Shown here in pieces: positions 11,205 through 22,531 of a DNA stretch of 64,000 nucleotides. Location of the stretch: contig JANJXV010000006.1 of NCBI GenBank assembly GCA_024803745.1, positions 46,593,001-46,657,000 of the forward strand. The letters run 5' to 3'. Source of the DNA: Megascapheus bottae. Taxonomy: Eukaryota > Chordata > Mammalia > Rodentia > Geomyidae. Each line of letters begins with the position of its first letter. Within the stretch, counting starts at the first letter, position 1. The translations under genes and the position numbers were made by a program. The notes beneath the pieces were generated by a model. That model was not told the origin of the DNA and made no database searches. It saw only the letters and a program-made list of their open reading frames with translations.

Positions 11205-11380
11205 CTTTTTTTGGCCAGTTTTGGTGCTTGAACTCAGGGCCTGAGTACTGTCCTTGAGCACTAGCTCAAGGCTAGTGCTCTACCACTTGAGCCATAGCAC
11301 CACTTCCAGCTTTTCTATGTATATGGCATTGAGGAATCAAAACCCAGGTGTCCGTGCTTGCTGGGCAAGCACTCCCACCC
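11205..11380 (-). mobile_element. IDL-Geo SINE, diverged
   Basis: Antisense: 'ttttttggccagttttggtgcttgaactcagggcctgag' to 'gggcaagcactcccacc'. Confidence 0.85.
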
Positions 11381-11823
11381 TTACTGTATTTCTTTCTAAG
11401 CCATCTACTCACACCTTACCTGGTTTCCATTTTGGATATAAATCCTTTTCCCTGATGCATAGAATTAGCTTTTAAATTAAAATTAAGTTTTAAATTATCC
11501 TACATTTGACAGTACCTCTCATTGTTTCTGGTTAATGTATTTTTATTCCTTTAGGGTAAGTCCTCTTGACCTGTTGTAAGTCTTTAGAAACCTTATCTAC
11601 TTTCATGATTTAAACTTAAAATACCTGTAGCTGATGGCCCTCATTTTTAGTCATCCCTCTTATGTGAGTTCTAACTAACTTATTAGACACTTCATAGTTA
11701 GAGCGTTATGGACATATGTCTAGTAAAGATACTAGGCTAACGCATACGAAGTTCTATATATGTAGGTCAGAAATGGTTACATGTTGGCAATTTCATATAA
11801 TTGTACCAGATCTAAATGTTTTG

Positions 11824-11909
11824 GAGCTGGAAATGTAGCTTAGTAGTTTTGTGTTTGCCTCACATATGCAAGATCCTAAGTTTGGCTCACATTACTACAA
11901 AAAAATAGA
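11824..11909 (+). mobile_element. ID-like monomer
   Basis: Sense: 'ggagctggaaatgtagcttagtag...tgcaagatcctaagtttggctc' with a short A tail. There is no Geo part, so it is an older monomeric ID-type element. Confidence 0.7.
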
Positions 11910-11959
11910 AAGTTTTCTTTTTGGTGATTTGTTGTTCAAATGTTTGTCTAATATTGCAG

Positions 11960-12039
11960 AGCCTTTTGATGGAACAAATACAGCCAGAGCTGTGCATGAA
12001 AAGCAGAAATTTGACTTGATCAAGGATCAATTTTTAAAG
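11960..12039 (+). CDS. TENT2: TENT2 (GLD2) coding exon, second from last
   Basis: An 80-nt exon between acceptor 'atattgcag' and donor 'gtaaca'. It completes the second Glu of EE and continues PFDGTNTARAVHEKQKFDLI, then KDQFLK. With the previous exon it gives the EEPFDGTNTAR motif, conserved in GLD2 and contacting the nucleotide in related structures. Splicing is in frame on both sides. Human has Met where this has Leu after KFD, by my recollection. Confidence 0.97.
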
Positions 12040-12079
12040 GTAACATTGTGTCAGATTAATTCTGAAGTGAAAGTATTGC

Positions 12080-12306
12080 TGGCGCAGTGAGGTGGCTCAT
12101 GCCTATAATCCTAGCTACTCAAGAGGCTGAAATCTGAGGATCAAGGTTCAAAGCCATCGTCAGCACAAAATAACCATTATCTCCTATTAACCCTTAGAAA
12201 ACTGGAAGAGGGGCTTGACTCAAAGGTAGGGCAGTAGCCTTGAGCTGAAAAGCTCAGGAACAATGCCCAAGCCTAGTTCAAGCCCCATGACCCACCCAAA
12301 AAAAAG
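12080..12306 (+). mobile_element. B1-Geo composite SINE
   Basis: Sense, near full length, starting just 40 bases after the TENT2 donor site: 'gtggctcatgcctataatcctagctactc' to 'caagccccatgaccca' plus an A tail. Confidence 0.9.
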
Positions 12307-12874
12307 TGAACATATAGATATGTATGTAATAGGATCAAATAATTCTGATTTCTAAGCTCTGGTAACATTAATGTTACCACAGAATAGAGAATTACTTTTC
12401 TTCCAGTGAAGACTAGCTCTATTTTTCATTCATATGACTTTCACTTTTGGGGAAATAAATATTTTTACAGTTTATTAAACTTCCAAACTAATTGAGTAAA
12501 ACCCAAGTGAGCTCATTTCTTTCCTTAAAATATCAGGGGTTTATTATAATCTTAGAAGGAAGCTAATGTCTCAGCCATGTCTTTTTTTCCCCCCCCCTTT
12601 TGTTTACCCCACCGTTAGAGAATCTTTTTTTAATGTGTGTCTGTGTGCATAGCATGAATTTATTGATCAGTAGTTTTGCTAGATAATTCTATGAATTCCA
12701 GAGTAGAGTGTGTAAGTCACTGTTTTATGAAACCTAGGAAGAAATGCCTCATAGAAGAACTGTGACACTGTTTTTAAAAGCATAGCTTTTTATTATTTAG
12801 CCAGAAATGGACTGCATTTTAATAATTAACTACCATTCAGATTAGGCTCCCAATTTTATTTACTTAATTAATTT

Positions 12875-13094
12875 TTGTGCCTGTACTGGTTCTTGAACAC
12901 AGAACCTCACATTCTTAATTGTCTTTTTTCTGTTAAGTCTAGCACTCTACCATTTTAGCCATATCTCTTCTTAGGCTTTTTTGCTAATTGGAGATAAGGG
13001 ACTCATAAACTTTCCTTTCCCAACCCTGCTTTGAGCTGTGATACTCAGCCTCTTGAGTAGCAAGGATTACAGGTGTGAGCCAGTGTCCACAGCC
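12875..13094 (-). mobile_element. Old B1-Geo SINE
   Basis: Antisense and diverged: 'gtgcctgtactggttcttgaacacag' to 'gtagcaaggattacaggtgtgagcca'. Confidence 0.75.
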
Positions 13095-13733
13095 ATCTCA
13101 ATTTTATCAACCAACATAATATTTGTTAACCAGAGGAGAAAATTGTTTTTCTTAGTGACAAATAATAAGTTGTAAAAGCAGTGCTTTAGTCAATTGAGCA
13201 ACTAAAATGAAAATAAATTATAAAGTAGTGAGCCAGACTTTTAGCTTTTGAATCAGAATTTCAGTTTTTCTCTTTTTCCCAGAGACTTTCTATTCACTGT
13301 TCCCCCCCCCCCAGAGACTTTCAGAAAATTAAGGAAGACCAAAAACTGAGAAATTCAAAAAGTCAAATAATTGAAGTAATCCTTATTCTCTCAAATCTAA
13401 AGGTTTTGTTCTTACTACTTTACTATTTTAGATGAAAGTAATTATTTTAGATAAATTAGTTAATAAATTGTCATCCATAAATTCTACCTATATGCTCATT
13501 TTTTGTAAAATGAATTAAAAGCATACAGCCGTAGTTTTAAAAAATATTTTCTGATGATAAGGACAGTAATTGGAGAGTGTTAAAAACTTAGATAAAATAC
13601 AAAGAGGAAAAGATCATCCAGAAATTTACCAAGTAGTGATAACCACTATTATTTTAACTTCTTATTTTAACTTCTTTCAATATTTTGGTCTTTGTATACT
13701 TATGTTTTAAAAATAATTTTTTTTCTTTTCTAG

Positions 13734-13808
13734 TCATGGCACAGATTGAAAAACAAAAGAGATTTGAACAGTATACTACCTTTAAGAGCTGCTATCCAGA
13801 AAAGATAA
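13734..13808 (+). CDS. TENT2: TENT2 (GLD2) terminal coding segment
   Basis: Coding part of the last exon. After acceptor 'ttctag' it reads SWHRLKNKRDLNSILP, then LRAAIQKR and TAA (13806-13808). The basic C-terminus matches the vertebrate GLD2 end (human ends in a very similar RAAVLKR, by memory). The five exons together give 141 complete residues, about the last 30% of a protein of roughly 480 residues. The gene appears functional: all junctions are canonical, phases agree and no stop interrupts the frame. Confidence 0.97.
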   Translation, partial: SWHRLKNKRDLNSILPLRAAIQKR

Positions 13809-13970
13809 CTCACCTCTATTTCTTAAATTCTTCAAGAAATAAAGAACAAGTTACTTCATAATGCATTTTGTTTACCTCCATCATGTTTTTTAAATTGTTT
13901 TTGTTTCCATGTTTCATTTTTATAAGGACATACTTATATAAAGAGTGCATATTTTATTATGATGTTTCCT

Positions 13971-13976
13971 AATAAA
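13971..13976 (+). terminator. TENT2: Proximal TENT2 polyadenylation signal
   Basis: Canonical AATAAA 163 bases after the stop codon, with a CPE-like TTTTAT 13 bases upstream (13952-13957). Confidence 0.7.
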
Positions 13977-15015
13977 ATTCTTTGATTTACAATGTATTTT
14001 TGAAACTGTTTACATTGATGACTAGTAATATTACATGAATTTTCAGGCAATTAGATAAAATATATTTTGGGAAATTAACTGAACAAATGAAAGGTTTTGA
14101 TATTACTTCAATTATTTGTAAGAGTTGTGTGACATTTTGAAAAGGGTCTGATTCATACATGCTGAGTACTGTATGACCTATAATAGGTTGTCTATATCGG
14201 TTATAGTAAAGTGAAAATTCAAGTCGGTTTTTCAGTTACTTGAAGCAAAATGAAATCTTCTGTTTCAGTGAAATCACTGGAGTCACGAAATACTGGACAG
14301 TTACTAAATCTTCACTTGACTCCTTGGCCAGATTGAGGTTTTGAGTGAGTCCATACTAGCACTTCCTAAGTATTCTAGGCTTTTGATGGATGCTTCAGAT
14401 TGCTTTGTGTTTTGTGTTGCAATGACAATAAACACATTTTACATTGTGCTAATGTGAGCACTGACACAGCAGTTAGTGACTTGCTACTGGATTATTTTAG
14501 AGACATTTGGAAAAGAGAAAATCTCCTGCGCTTTGTGATAGAATAGTGCAATATGCACTTTTTCTTCTGTTTTCTTGCCTTTTCTTCCCTGTGAAAAGAA
14601 GCAACAGAAACTGAACATTAATGTTAAGATTAAATCCTGTTTTGTAGAATCAGATTTTTTTTCTGTGTACAGTTACAGGATTATAATCTAAACTGGAATT
14701 TATTTCTTTTCACATAAAGCAGTAGGGGCCACTGAAAAAGCTACAGTGTATTAAAATTGTTTTTGATTTTTGTAAATATTTGTAAATTGTTACATGTAAA
14801 TCTAAGTATAAAAACAAATCTCATAAACAGTTCCAGCTTTTTCAAAAGAACTGCTAATAACTTCTTTTAGATTTACTGTAGTACAGTTTGTACTTCATTT
14901 ATTTATTTTTTGGCAGACCAAAAAATTAATTCAGAAATTAAGCTAAAAACATCTTGTCTTTGACTTATAAAAGGTGCGTATTTTCATTTTAAGTTTCAAT
15001 TTTTGTATGATGTCA

Positions 15016-15021
15016 AATAAA
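15016..15021 (+). terminator. TENT2: Distal TENT2 polyadenylation signal
   Basis: AATAAA in 'gtcaaataaagtttgtacatag', followed by a T-rich, TG-containing region. It is the last signal before SINE-bearing intergenic DNA. Confidence 0.7.
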
Positions 15022-15451
15022 GTTTGTACATAGAAATATGAGTCTTTCTTGAAAATGTTTATACATTATACAACTTTCCTCAAAATATTGAATATAATAT
15101 TCTAGTGATAATCTTGAGTAATGATCATAGAAATACATTGTCATAGTACTGCTCATGAATATTTACAGTTCTTAGGGATGAGTTCAATGTTATTACAGTG
15201 AGGCATCAATTTGTTGTATATACTGTCACTATGTTCTCAGTTTCTAATGACTCCCCTCTTATTCCTTTCAGCCTGTTTATTGTAAGAAATAGATGAATAA
15301 GTTTGGTTTGTGTTCTAAATCAAAGGGTTGAAACACTAAGGCTTTGAGTTATTTTTAGTCTTAGTAGCTGTTAGTGTGGTGAATGCGACATTCTTTTATT
15401 TTTCATTTGTGTTGACCTCTCCATTTCTACACTTTTGAATGTGTTAAACTG

Positions 15452-15585
15452 TTAGCCAGGCTCCAATTGCTCACACCTGTAATCCTAGTTACTCAAAGGC
15501 TAAGATCTGAGGCTCTTGGTGTGTAACCAGCCCAGCAGACAAATCCAAGAGACTTTGACCTCCAGTTAACTGGCAAAATCTGAAA
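15452..15585 (+). mobile_element. Partial B1-Geo SINE
   Basis: Sense: 'gctcacacctgtaatcctagttactcaaaggctaagatctgagg' through 'cctccagttaactggcaaaa'. The Geo part is absent. Confidence 0.75.
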
Positions 15586-15911
15586 GTGAGACACATTGCA
15601 TACAGACCATTGCAACTGGTAATACCATGCCTCCATATGTCTTATTCAGCAGTTATAAATAGAATCTTCTGTAATTAAATATTTGCTCTTGTAGCCATAG
15701 GTCCTTCCTACTGGTAAAGAATATGAATTGTAAAGGTTGACATACTCAGCAGATCTGGTCCGGTGTGGTATTCAGGGAACATTTGATACTGTTCTCTAGA
15801 GCGATGGATGTAGTAGGTACTTGGCCAACTTATGAGGTTGTGAGGGCTGGGGATGGTGGAAGAAAAACAAATAATTATAAAAGTGCCCTGGGGACAGAGA
15901 TATCAGCATAC

Positions 15912-16130
15912 TTTTTTTTCCTGATCTTGGGGCTTGAACTCAGGGCCTGGGTACTGTCCCTGAGCTGCTACTTTTGCTTAAGGCTAGCATTCCACCATTT
16001 GAGCCACAGTTCAGTTCCACTTTGGCTTTTTTGGAGATGAAGGTCCCATGGACTTTCCTGTTGGAGCTAGCTATAAACCTCGAGCCTTAGAGCTCATCCA
16101 GACTCCGGGTGTGAGCCACCTATTCTTGGC
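15912..16130 (-). mobile_element. B1-Geo composite SINE, diverged
   Basis: Antisense: poly-T, 'cttggggcttgaactcagggcctgggtactgtccctgagct' to 'gggtgtgagccacc'. Confidence 0.8.
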
Positions 16131-17005
16131 TACCAACATAACTTACAAGTGTAGGCCGTTGTGGGAACCTAGAAGAAAATTCAGTTTAACCTGGGGACTA
16201 CAGAAAAGAGTGACAGTCTTAATAATACTAAGACAGAGCCTTTCAAGCAGAAGGATTGTGTAAAGGTACAGGGGAGGGAAGACATAATGGTGGGAGCTCT
16301 TGTAGAAGTGAGGCCACAGGAAAGATGTAGGTTGCTAAGCAATATGTGATCTTTCTGAGGATCTTGGACTTCAGTCTGGGAGCAGTCAGGGGGTTTAAGT
16401 TCTGGTGATTACATGATACAGTGAGATTTGTGTCTTTTAGGCTGAATTTCAGGCCAAATGTAAGACTGTGAGTTTATCCTGACTGAACAATCAGACCACT
16501 GAGGCAGACCATACTGATATACCATCTTGCATTGTAAAGGAAGTCAATACTGAACAATGCTCCAAAAGTGCTAGCTAGCATTTTCCATTGAGTCCCTTCA
16601 TTTGAAGGGAATGGGAGGAGCTTAAGCTACCTTGTCTCCCACTGAGCCTGTTTACTCTAGGCACCAAAGTAAGCCCTATGCAGTTAGGAGGAGATGGGAT
16701 TGAGTCATTTGATGTAGTGGTACAGTAAGGGGTTTACTCTGGAAGGAGTATTTGGAGTAAAGGGTCCATCAAAAAGCTTGGCTTGAAAGCTTTAACCCTA
16801 CCAATTTCGAGAGGAGAAAGGCAGGGCTGGTGTCCCTTTCATCCTTGGAAGTTCTAGTGTAACCTGAGCCACACTACTACTAAAATGTGACCTGCAGTGT
16901 GGTCCCATAGGCCACCAGGGATCTTCCAGACCCAGCCAGGGAGGACGGCAGACGGAGAAGCCCAGCCGGCCCCACAAGCTGGGTGGGGAAACTTTTTGAT
17001 GCCTT

Positions 17006-17399
<394 letters not shown>

Positions 17400-17400
<1 letters not shown>

Positions 17401-17942
17401 CCTGTGCTTGTTGCTTTTTGCTCTATGGGATCTGGAACGAAGAATTTTCTGTTTTGGATCATACTGCCTTTATTTACTTATTTTTCTTTTATAAACTTGA
17501 AGGTGGAGGTGCTCACTGTCAGCTGGAGTGACAGGCCCGCCTGCAGCCAAGCTTACTGTCACCATCCCATCCCCCAGCTCCCTGCACTCTAGCTCCTTGT
17601 GACTTGCTGCTCTTATTTATTCTTGGAGATTTACGTAGGGTCCTGCCACTTGAAGAACTTTGCTGGAATGCTCACCCTAGCCCGACCGAGGCACATGATC
17701 ATTCTGGGAAAACCTAAGCTTCAGGGGAAGGAGGAAGGCAGCTCTGATAACCTTAAATGGATGGGTGCCTGCACTGTGCTATAAAGGATTTCATTTTGGT
17801 ACATTCATGTATCAATTTCTTAGGGAGAAAAGAAGCCTGAAGGCCAGTTGAGGTGAAATTATGCCTGAACCCACCCCTCCAAAGGTAGAGGAATGTGAAT
17901 TTTAGGATAGTTCCAAGACCCTGTCACAAAAACCAAAACAAA
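17400..17942. other. Unassigned intron start
   Basis: No recognisable repeat. Small ORFs here (for example 17404-17592 and 17599-17784) lack coding features. Confidence 0.5.
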
Positions 17943-18025
17943 GTTGGGAGTGTGACTCTAGAGGTAAAGCTGTTGCCTAGCAAGTTCTAGCCCTGAAGTC
18001 AAACTCCACTACTGCATAAACAAAC
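17943..18025 (+). mobile_element. ID-like monomer
   Basis: Sense: 'gttgggagtgtgactctagaggtaaagctgttgcctagcaag...gtcaaactccactactgc' plus a short A-rich tail. Confidence 0.6.
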
Positions 18026-18483
18026 AATATATGCTAGCAACTTCTGCTTTTAAATTCCTACCAGTCCCAAGATTTAGCTAAACTATGAGCATTTAATTAC
18101 ATGTAAATGCATGTAATAAGAATTTTCCAATTACATACTAAGACATTATTGTTGATTGATCCTCATGTATGAGAATAATAGAAATCATCTTTTTTGGGGT
18201 TTGTTTATAACCTTGTTCTCTAAATATCTATTTGTGTGTGTGAGTTTGTGTCAGTCAATATGACTCTAGTATAATTGGAGAGTTTGAAGGTGATAGATGG
18301 ATGTGTACCATATGGGCATGCATGCAAACTCAAAAACAGTATCCAACCCATTCCAGCAAGCTAAAATGAAGTAGAGTGGCTTTGGCATGAGACTGTGTGC
18401 TTCAACAGAGGACAGATCATAGATAGTCAGGAGAAAAGGCTAAGCTTTCGCTGCCTTATAGGAGTAGGCAGGAGCTGGGCTTT

Positions 18484-18703
18484 TTTTTGTTTTTTTTTTT
18501 TTTGTTGTTTTTTTTTTGCCAGTCCTGGGCTTGAGCTCAGGGCCTGAGCACTGTCCTTGGACTTTCTCAAGGCTAGAGCTCTACCACTTGAGCCTCAGCA
18601 CCACTTCCGGCTTTTTTCTGTGTATGTGGTACCGAGGAATCGAACCCGGGTCTTCGTGCATGCTAGGCAAACACTTTTACCACTAGGCCAAACTCCCGGC
18701 CCC
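18484..18703 (-). mobile_element. IDL-Geo SINE with TSD
   Basis: Antisense, full length, with a G-interrupted poly-T. Target duplication 'caggagctgggcttt' is at about 18469-18483 and 18703-18717. The B box is intact, so it is among the youngest copies here. Confidence 0.95.
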
Positions 18704-18799
18704 AGGAGCTGGGCTTTGTAAAACAGGCTTACCCTGGCTCAAGGCACATGGTCAATCTAGAAAAACCTAAGCTCTTTTTTTTTCTTTATAATTTTAATT

Positions 18800-19060
18800 T
18801 TTTGATGATTCTATTTTTCTTTACGTAGGATCTATTCACATGTATATCTTTGGGAGGATGGGGGGAGGGTATAGAAAAAGGGGTGAAAAGTGCACAGTAG
18901 AGCTCACTGGATACTGATAAAATGAATTATACAACTGGTGGGTAGAGATGGGAGGGATTGGGAGAGAAGGAAAGAAGACATGGTACAAAAGGAAATGTAC
19001 ACATTACCTGACTTGTAATCCCTCTGTTCTACATCTATTCTATAATAAATTTTTTTTTAA
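18800..19060 (+). mobile_element. L1 3'UTR fragment
   Basis: Sense G-rich 3'UTR ('gggaggatggggggagggtat...aaaggggtgaaaagtgcacag...') ending 'attacctgacttgtaatccctctgttctac' and AATAAA (19044-19049). This pattern recurs at the ends of the other L1 tails here. Confidence 0.7.
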
Positions 19061-19064
19061 AATG

Positions 19065-19470
19065 GGCAGGAGGTACATAAAGGAAGAACCAAGAAGGCAC
19101 CTATGAGAAATGGAGCAGGAATTAGGGACCAGTGATCCTGGGTATATTGAGAAGGGAAAGTGTGGCAGCCTTGCCTAAGCCTAGGTATACCTAGGGTATG
19201 CCTAACTCTGAAGACTAATATTCCCACCAAAAACCCCTCCCCCTTCTCCGAGATCCTGAAAACTCATTTACACCAAGATGTGAGCAGCTGACAATTTGAA
19301 GCACCACCTTGTGGCTACATTGCCTTTAGATAGAGGTCAGGACCTTGAAGTGAAGAAGTGAAGATATGATTTATCTTTAGTAAACTTCAGCCCACTGTTA
19401 CTGTGGAGGGAAAGTTATCAGAGTCAGTAGGGTGGGAAGCAACACAAGAGATGGAGACCTTTAAAAATAT
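19065..19470. other. Unassigned intron
   Basis: Nothing recognised. Confidence 0.4.
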
Positions 19471-19476
19471 ATCACT

Positions 19477-19664
19477 TTTTTTTTTTGGTCATTCCTGGAG
19501 CTTGAATTCAGGGCCTGTGTACTGGCCTTGAACTTCGTCAAGGTTAGAGCTCTGCTATCTGAGCAATAGCACCACTTCTGGTTTTTTCTGTATATTTGTG
19601 GAATTGAACCTGGGTCTTTGTGCATGGTAGGCAAGCACTCTACCACTAGGCTAAACTGGCCCAA
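19477..19664 (-). mobile_element. IDL-Geo SINE, diverged
   Basis: Antisense: 'ttttttggtcattcctggagcttgaattcagggcctg' to 'ggcaagcactctaccactaggctaaactggccc'. Confidence 0.88.
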
Positions 19665-20029
19665 CATTTTTTGTTTTTGACAAATGAGTAATGAGGAGTC
19701 GGTAAAACTTCTGATCAGGACTTGAAGAATAACAGATTATCTAAGGCATAGACCATGGTGGGACCAAGGGGTAAGTGGCCAATGGAAGTGTCCAGAGATA
19801 GGGAGAGGCCTGTGAGGAGCAAGTCCTTGTGGGATGTGGAGTCCCTGATCCCTCCTGCCTCCCTATGCTGTGACAATCAAACCACAATGTGGCATAACAT
19901 TCTGTGTTCTTCTGAGATTAGAAATGAAGACCCGGAATTTTTTCAAACAGATGGAAGTTGAGAATGACAAATCAGTCTTTCTTTTGCTTAGGCTCTTTTC
20001 TTCCACATGATAAGATTCTGAATCACTAT

Positions 20030-20205
20030 ACCAGGCATAGTGTTCAGTGTTCTCATGTTGACTCCTGGTAAACCCTTATAGGAACACTAGCATATAATCG
20101 GTCGGTTACAGATGAGGGAACTGAAGTTTCATATCACTTATGCACAGAGAGCAAAACAAGCAGGATGTGAGCCTATGTCTGTGCACTCCAAGCTGGTAGA
20201 CTTTC
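20030..20205 (-). mobile_element. MIR-like relic
   Basis: The antisense MIR core is recognisable: 'ggttacagatgagggaactgaag...cacttatgcacagagagca...gcaggatgtgagcc'. Confidence 0.6.
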
Positions 20206-20309
20206 ACTACCCCTTCCCCTTCTTTCTACTACAAGGGAAGCTGACATGGCTTCATCTAGCTTATTTTCAGTTTATTAAAGAAAAAGGAAAAAATACATTC
20301 TACTGTCAC

Positions 20310-20535
20310 TGGACCTTGAACTCGGGGATCTCTCACTCTTCTTTAGCTTTTTTTTTTTTTTTTTTTTTTTTTTGCATCAAGGCTGGCATTCTAGCACTTG
20401 AGCCATACATACTCCTGAGTTTTGCTCAGTAATTGGAAATAAGGTTCTCCGGGGTTTGTTTACCTGGGCCAGCTTCAAACTAAGATCCTCAGAGTAGCCT
20501 TCTTAGTAGATAGGAGTATAGGAGTGAGCCAGAAG
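20310..20535 (-). mobile_element. B1-Geo SINE with internal poly-T
   Basis: Antisense and diverged, from 'ggaccttgaactcggggat' to 'gtgagcca'. A T26 run (about 20347-20372) sits inside the element, suggesting either internal expansion or a second insertion. Confidence 0.65.
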
Positions 20536-20805
20536 TCAGAATCAGTCACAGATGTTGCAATCAGTTTGTAAACTGATTTTTATAAATGAAAGGGCACCAA
20601 AAAGTTAAAAAGAAGATTAAGTAATAACAGAATGATTATTTGATACCACATTACTAAATGGTATTTATGAAGATTCTAACAATGCAGGGCACGCTTGTGT
20701 TGAGTTGGAAAAAGATTCATAGCATAATTTAGAATGATATAAATCATAAAGTCAAACAGATGTATTAAAAAAGAGGTCTAAAGAGTTAATTAAAATTAGT
20801 ATTCA

Positions 20806-20977
20806 TTGGGAGTTTGGCCTAGTGGTAGAGTGCTTGCCGAGCATGCATGAAGACCTGGGTTCCAGAGAAGGCTGGAAGTGGGTGCTGTGGCTCAAGTGGT
20901 AGAGCTGTAGCCTTGAGAAAGCCCAAGAACAGGGCTCAGGCCTGAGCTAAAAAGCCCAGGACTGGCAAAAAAAAATA
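20806..20977 (+). mobile_element. IDL-Geo SINE with deletion over the B box
   Basis: Sense. Sequence is lost between 'gacctgggttcc' and 'agaaggctggaag', removing most of the B box and the linker. Confidence 0.88.
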
Positions 20978-21134
20978 GTATATACACAATATAGGGTAGT
21001 TTGGGGGTTAAAAGGCTAAGATTGGTTATTCCTTAGTTAGGACTTTTTCTTTATATTTATCTGAACTTGTCTGTTTTTCTATAATGAGTATGTGATACCT
21101 GTTATTATCAGGAAAAATAATGAAAATACAAACA

Positions 21135-21216
21135 GCATGACTGCAGTCATAGTTCCAGTAGTAGAGCTGTTCAAAGACCCTAAGTTTGAACCTCAGTACT
21201 GCCAACAACAACAAAA
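21135..21216 (+). mobile_element. ID-like monomer fragment
   Basis: Sense: 'gttccagtagtagagctgttcaaagaccctaagtttgaacctcagtactgcc' plus (CAA)n tail. Confidence 0.6.
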
Positions 21217-21361
21217 TTCAGAAGACAAAAAGCAATTTTCCTTTCTTTTAGCCTTTTAGGTATAATATATAGAATTACCTTTCTGAAACAAAGAAAAATC
21301 TTTTCTAATTATAAAAATGCTTTAATAGTACAGGAAGCTCACCATTATACAGACCAATGTT

Positions 21362-21438
21362 CCTCTCTCTCTCTCCCTCTCCTCTCTCCTCTCTCTCTCT
21401 CTCTCCCTCTCCCTCTCCCTCTCCCTCTCCCTCTCCCT

Positions 21439-21504
<66 letters not shown>
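21362..21504. repeat. (CT)n/(CTCCCT)n polypyrimidine satellite
   Basis: About 143 bases of uninterrupted pyrimidine on the + strand. An inner block of CTCCCT hexamers is flanked by pure CT dinucleotides. Confidence 0.97.
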
Positions 21505-21506
<2 letters not shown>

Positions 21507-21629
21507 TAAGGGTCATTTCCAAAGCTTTTCACCATGGAACTATATGCCCCGGCTCCAGCTCAATCCTTACATAAGGTCATTACCTTTCTGACATACCATC
21601 CCTACCACCTGGTCATGTGACTGTGGTAT

Positions 21630-21795
21630 ACAGTATCAAGAGGCCTGGGTGTGCATCCTGTTAGCCATTCTATCACTGACAGATTCTGTCCTCTGTGAGC
21701 TCAATTACTTCATCTATTAAAGGATGGTAATAATACCTAATTCACAAGCTTGTCGTAAGGAATAAAGAAACTATGTGAACGTGTGAAGTTATGCT
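21630..21795 (+). mobile_element. MIR relic
   Basis: Sense core 'ctgtgagctcaattacttcatctattaaaggatggtaataatacctaattcacaagcttgtcgtaaggaat' matches the MIR core pattern. Confidence 0.75.
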
Positions 21796-22189
21796 TGGCT
21801 CTTGAGGAAAACTCACTGGGCATCAGGAAAGGAAGAGGGCTGGTGGCAGTTGTCAATCTGAGTTATGATTCAGAGAATGGAGTGCCATGGGCCAGGAAAG
21901 GTGTTGGGCATATGAAAATTACTATGACTATTACTTCCCTCAAAGAGTTCATACTCTAGGTAGAGAAACAGAAAAACATAATTGGGGTCCTTAACTGTTA
22001 GAAGAGATTGCGGGAAGAAAGGTTCTGTATGAACCACCTCAAAGTGGAGAGAAGATCATCTGGAGGTCTTTGCCATTGGATCAAGGTTTCAGAATCCCTC
22101 AAAGGGATTGTAGTTCAGAGATACCAAAAACATTCATGTGTTGCATGCTTTATTCAAGGTCATTGGCAAAAGTAGATCTATAAAATCAC

Positions 22190-22345
22190 CAGATTTTAGA
22201 GTTAGGAGAGGCTTTAGGAATATCTGATACTTTTTATTTTACAAATTCAGAAAGCAAATGTTAAGGCAGGGTTCTCAAACTAGATATTCTCTTTAGTGAT
22301 GGAAGTAGGGACTAAACCCCAAGTGTCTGGACTCCAGTTTTACGT
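22190..22345 (-). mobile_element. MIR-like relic
   Basis: Antisense: 'tttattttacaaattcagaaagcaaatgttaaggcag...aagtagggactaaaccccaagtgtctggactcc'. Confidence 0.55.
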
Positions 22346-22531
22346 TCATTACTTTATTAATTCAACCAATAATTATTGGTTTCCTGTGATGGTCTAGATC
22401 CAAAAAGTACAGAACAAAGTCCCTGCCTATTGAAGTTGACGTTCCAGTTTAGAGAAGTGAAGAAACAAGTAAATACTATGCTTGGTAGTCTAAACTATAT
22501 GAAGACAAAGCTAGTGGGATTAGGGTTAGAC

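Larger units (their letters stand above)
10513..11959 (+). other. TENT2: TENT2 intron
   Basis: GT...AG intron of 1447 bp. It contains two IDL-Geo SINEs and an ID monomer about 50 bases before the next exon. The remainder is unassigned. Confidence 0.9.
12040..13733 (+). other. TENT2: Last TENT2 intron
   Basis: GT...AG intron of 1694 bp ending in a strong polypyrimidine tract ('ttttttttcttttctag'). It holds two B1-Geo SINEs. About 12310-12870 and 13100-13733 show nothing recognisable apart from poly-C runs near 12590 and 13302. Confidence 0.9.
13809..15040 (+). other. TENT2: TENT2 3'UTR with tandem poly(A) sites
   Basis: About 1.2 kb free of SINEs, in contrast to the flanking introns, as expected of a transcribed UTR. 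AATAAA hexamers occur at 13971-13976, 14427-14432 and 15016-15021. The last is followed by TG/T-rich sequence and is taken as the distal end. A Pumilio-type TGTAAATA (14771-14778) and a CPE-like TTTTAT (13952-13957) are present. The exact cleavage sites are inferred. Confidence 0.75.
15041..17005. other. TENT2-CMYA5 intergenic region
   Basis: About 2 kb between the distal TENT2 poly(A) signal and the CMYA5 promoter. It holds two B1-Geo SINEs. About 16135-16980 is SINE-free single-copy-looking sequence and is the likely proximal regulatory region of CMYA5. Confidence 0.7.
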
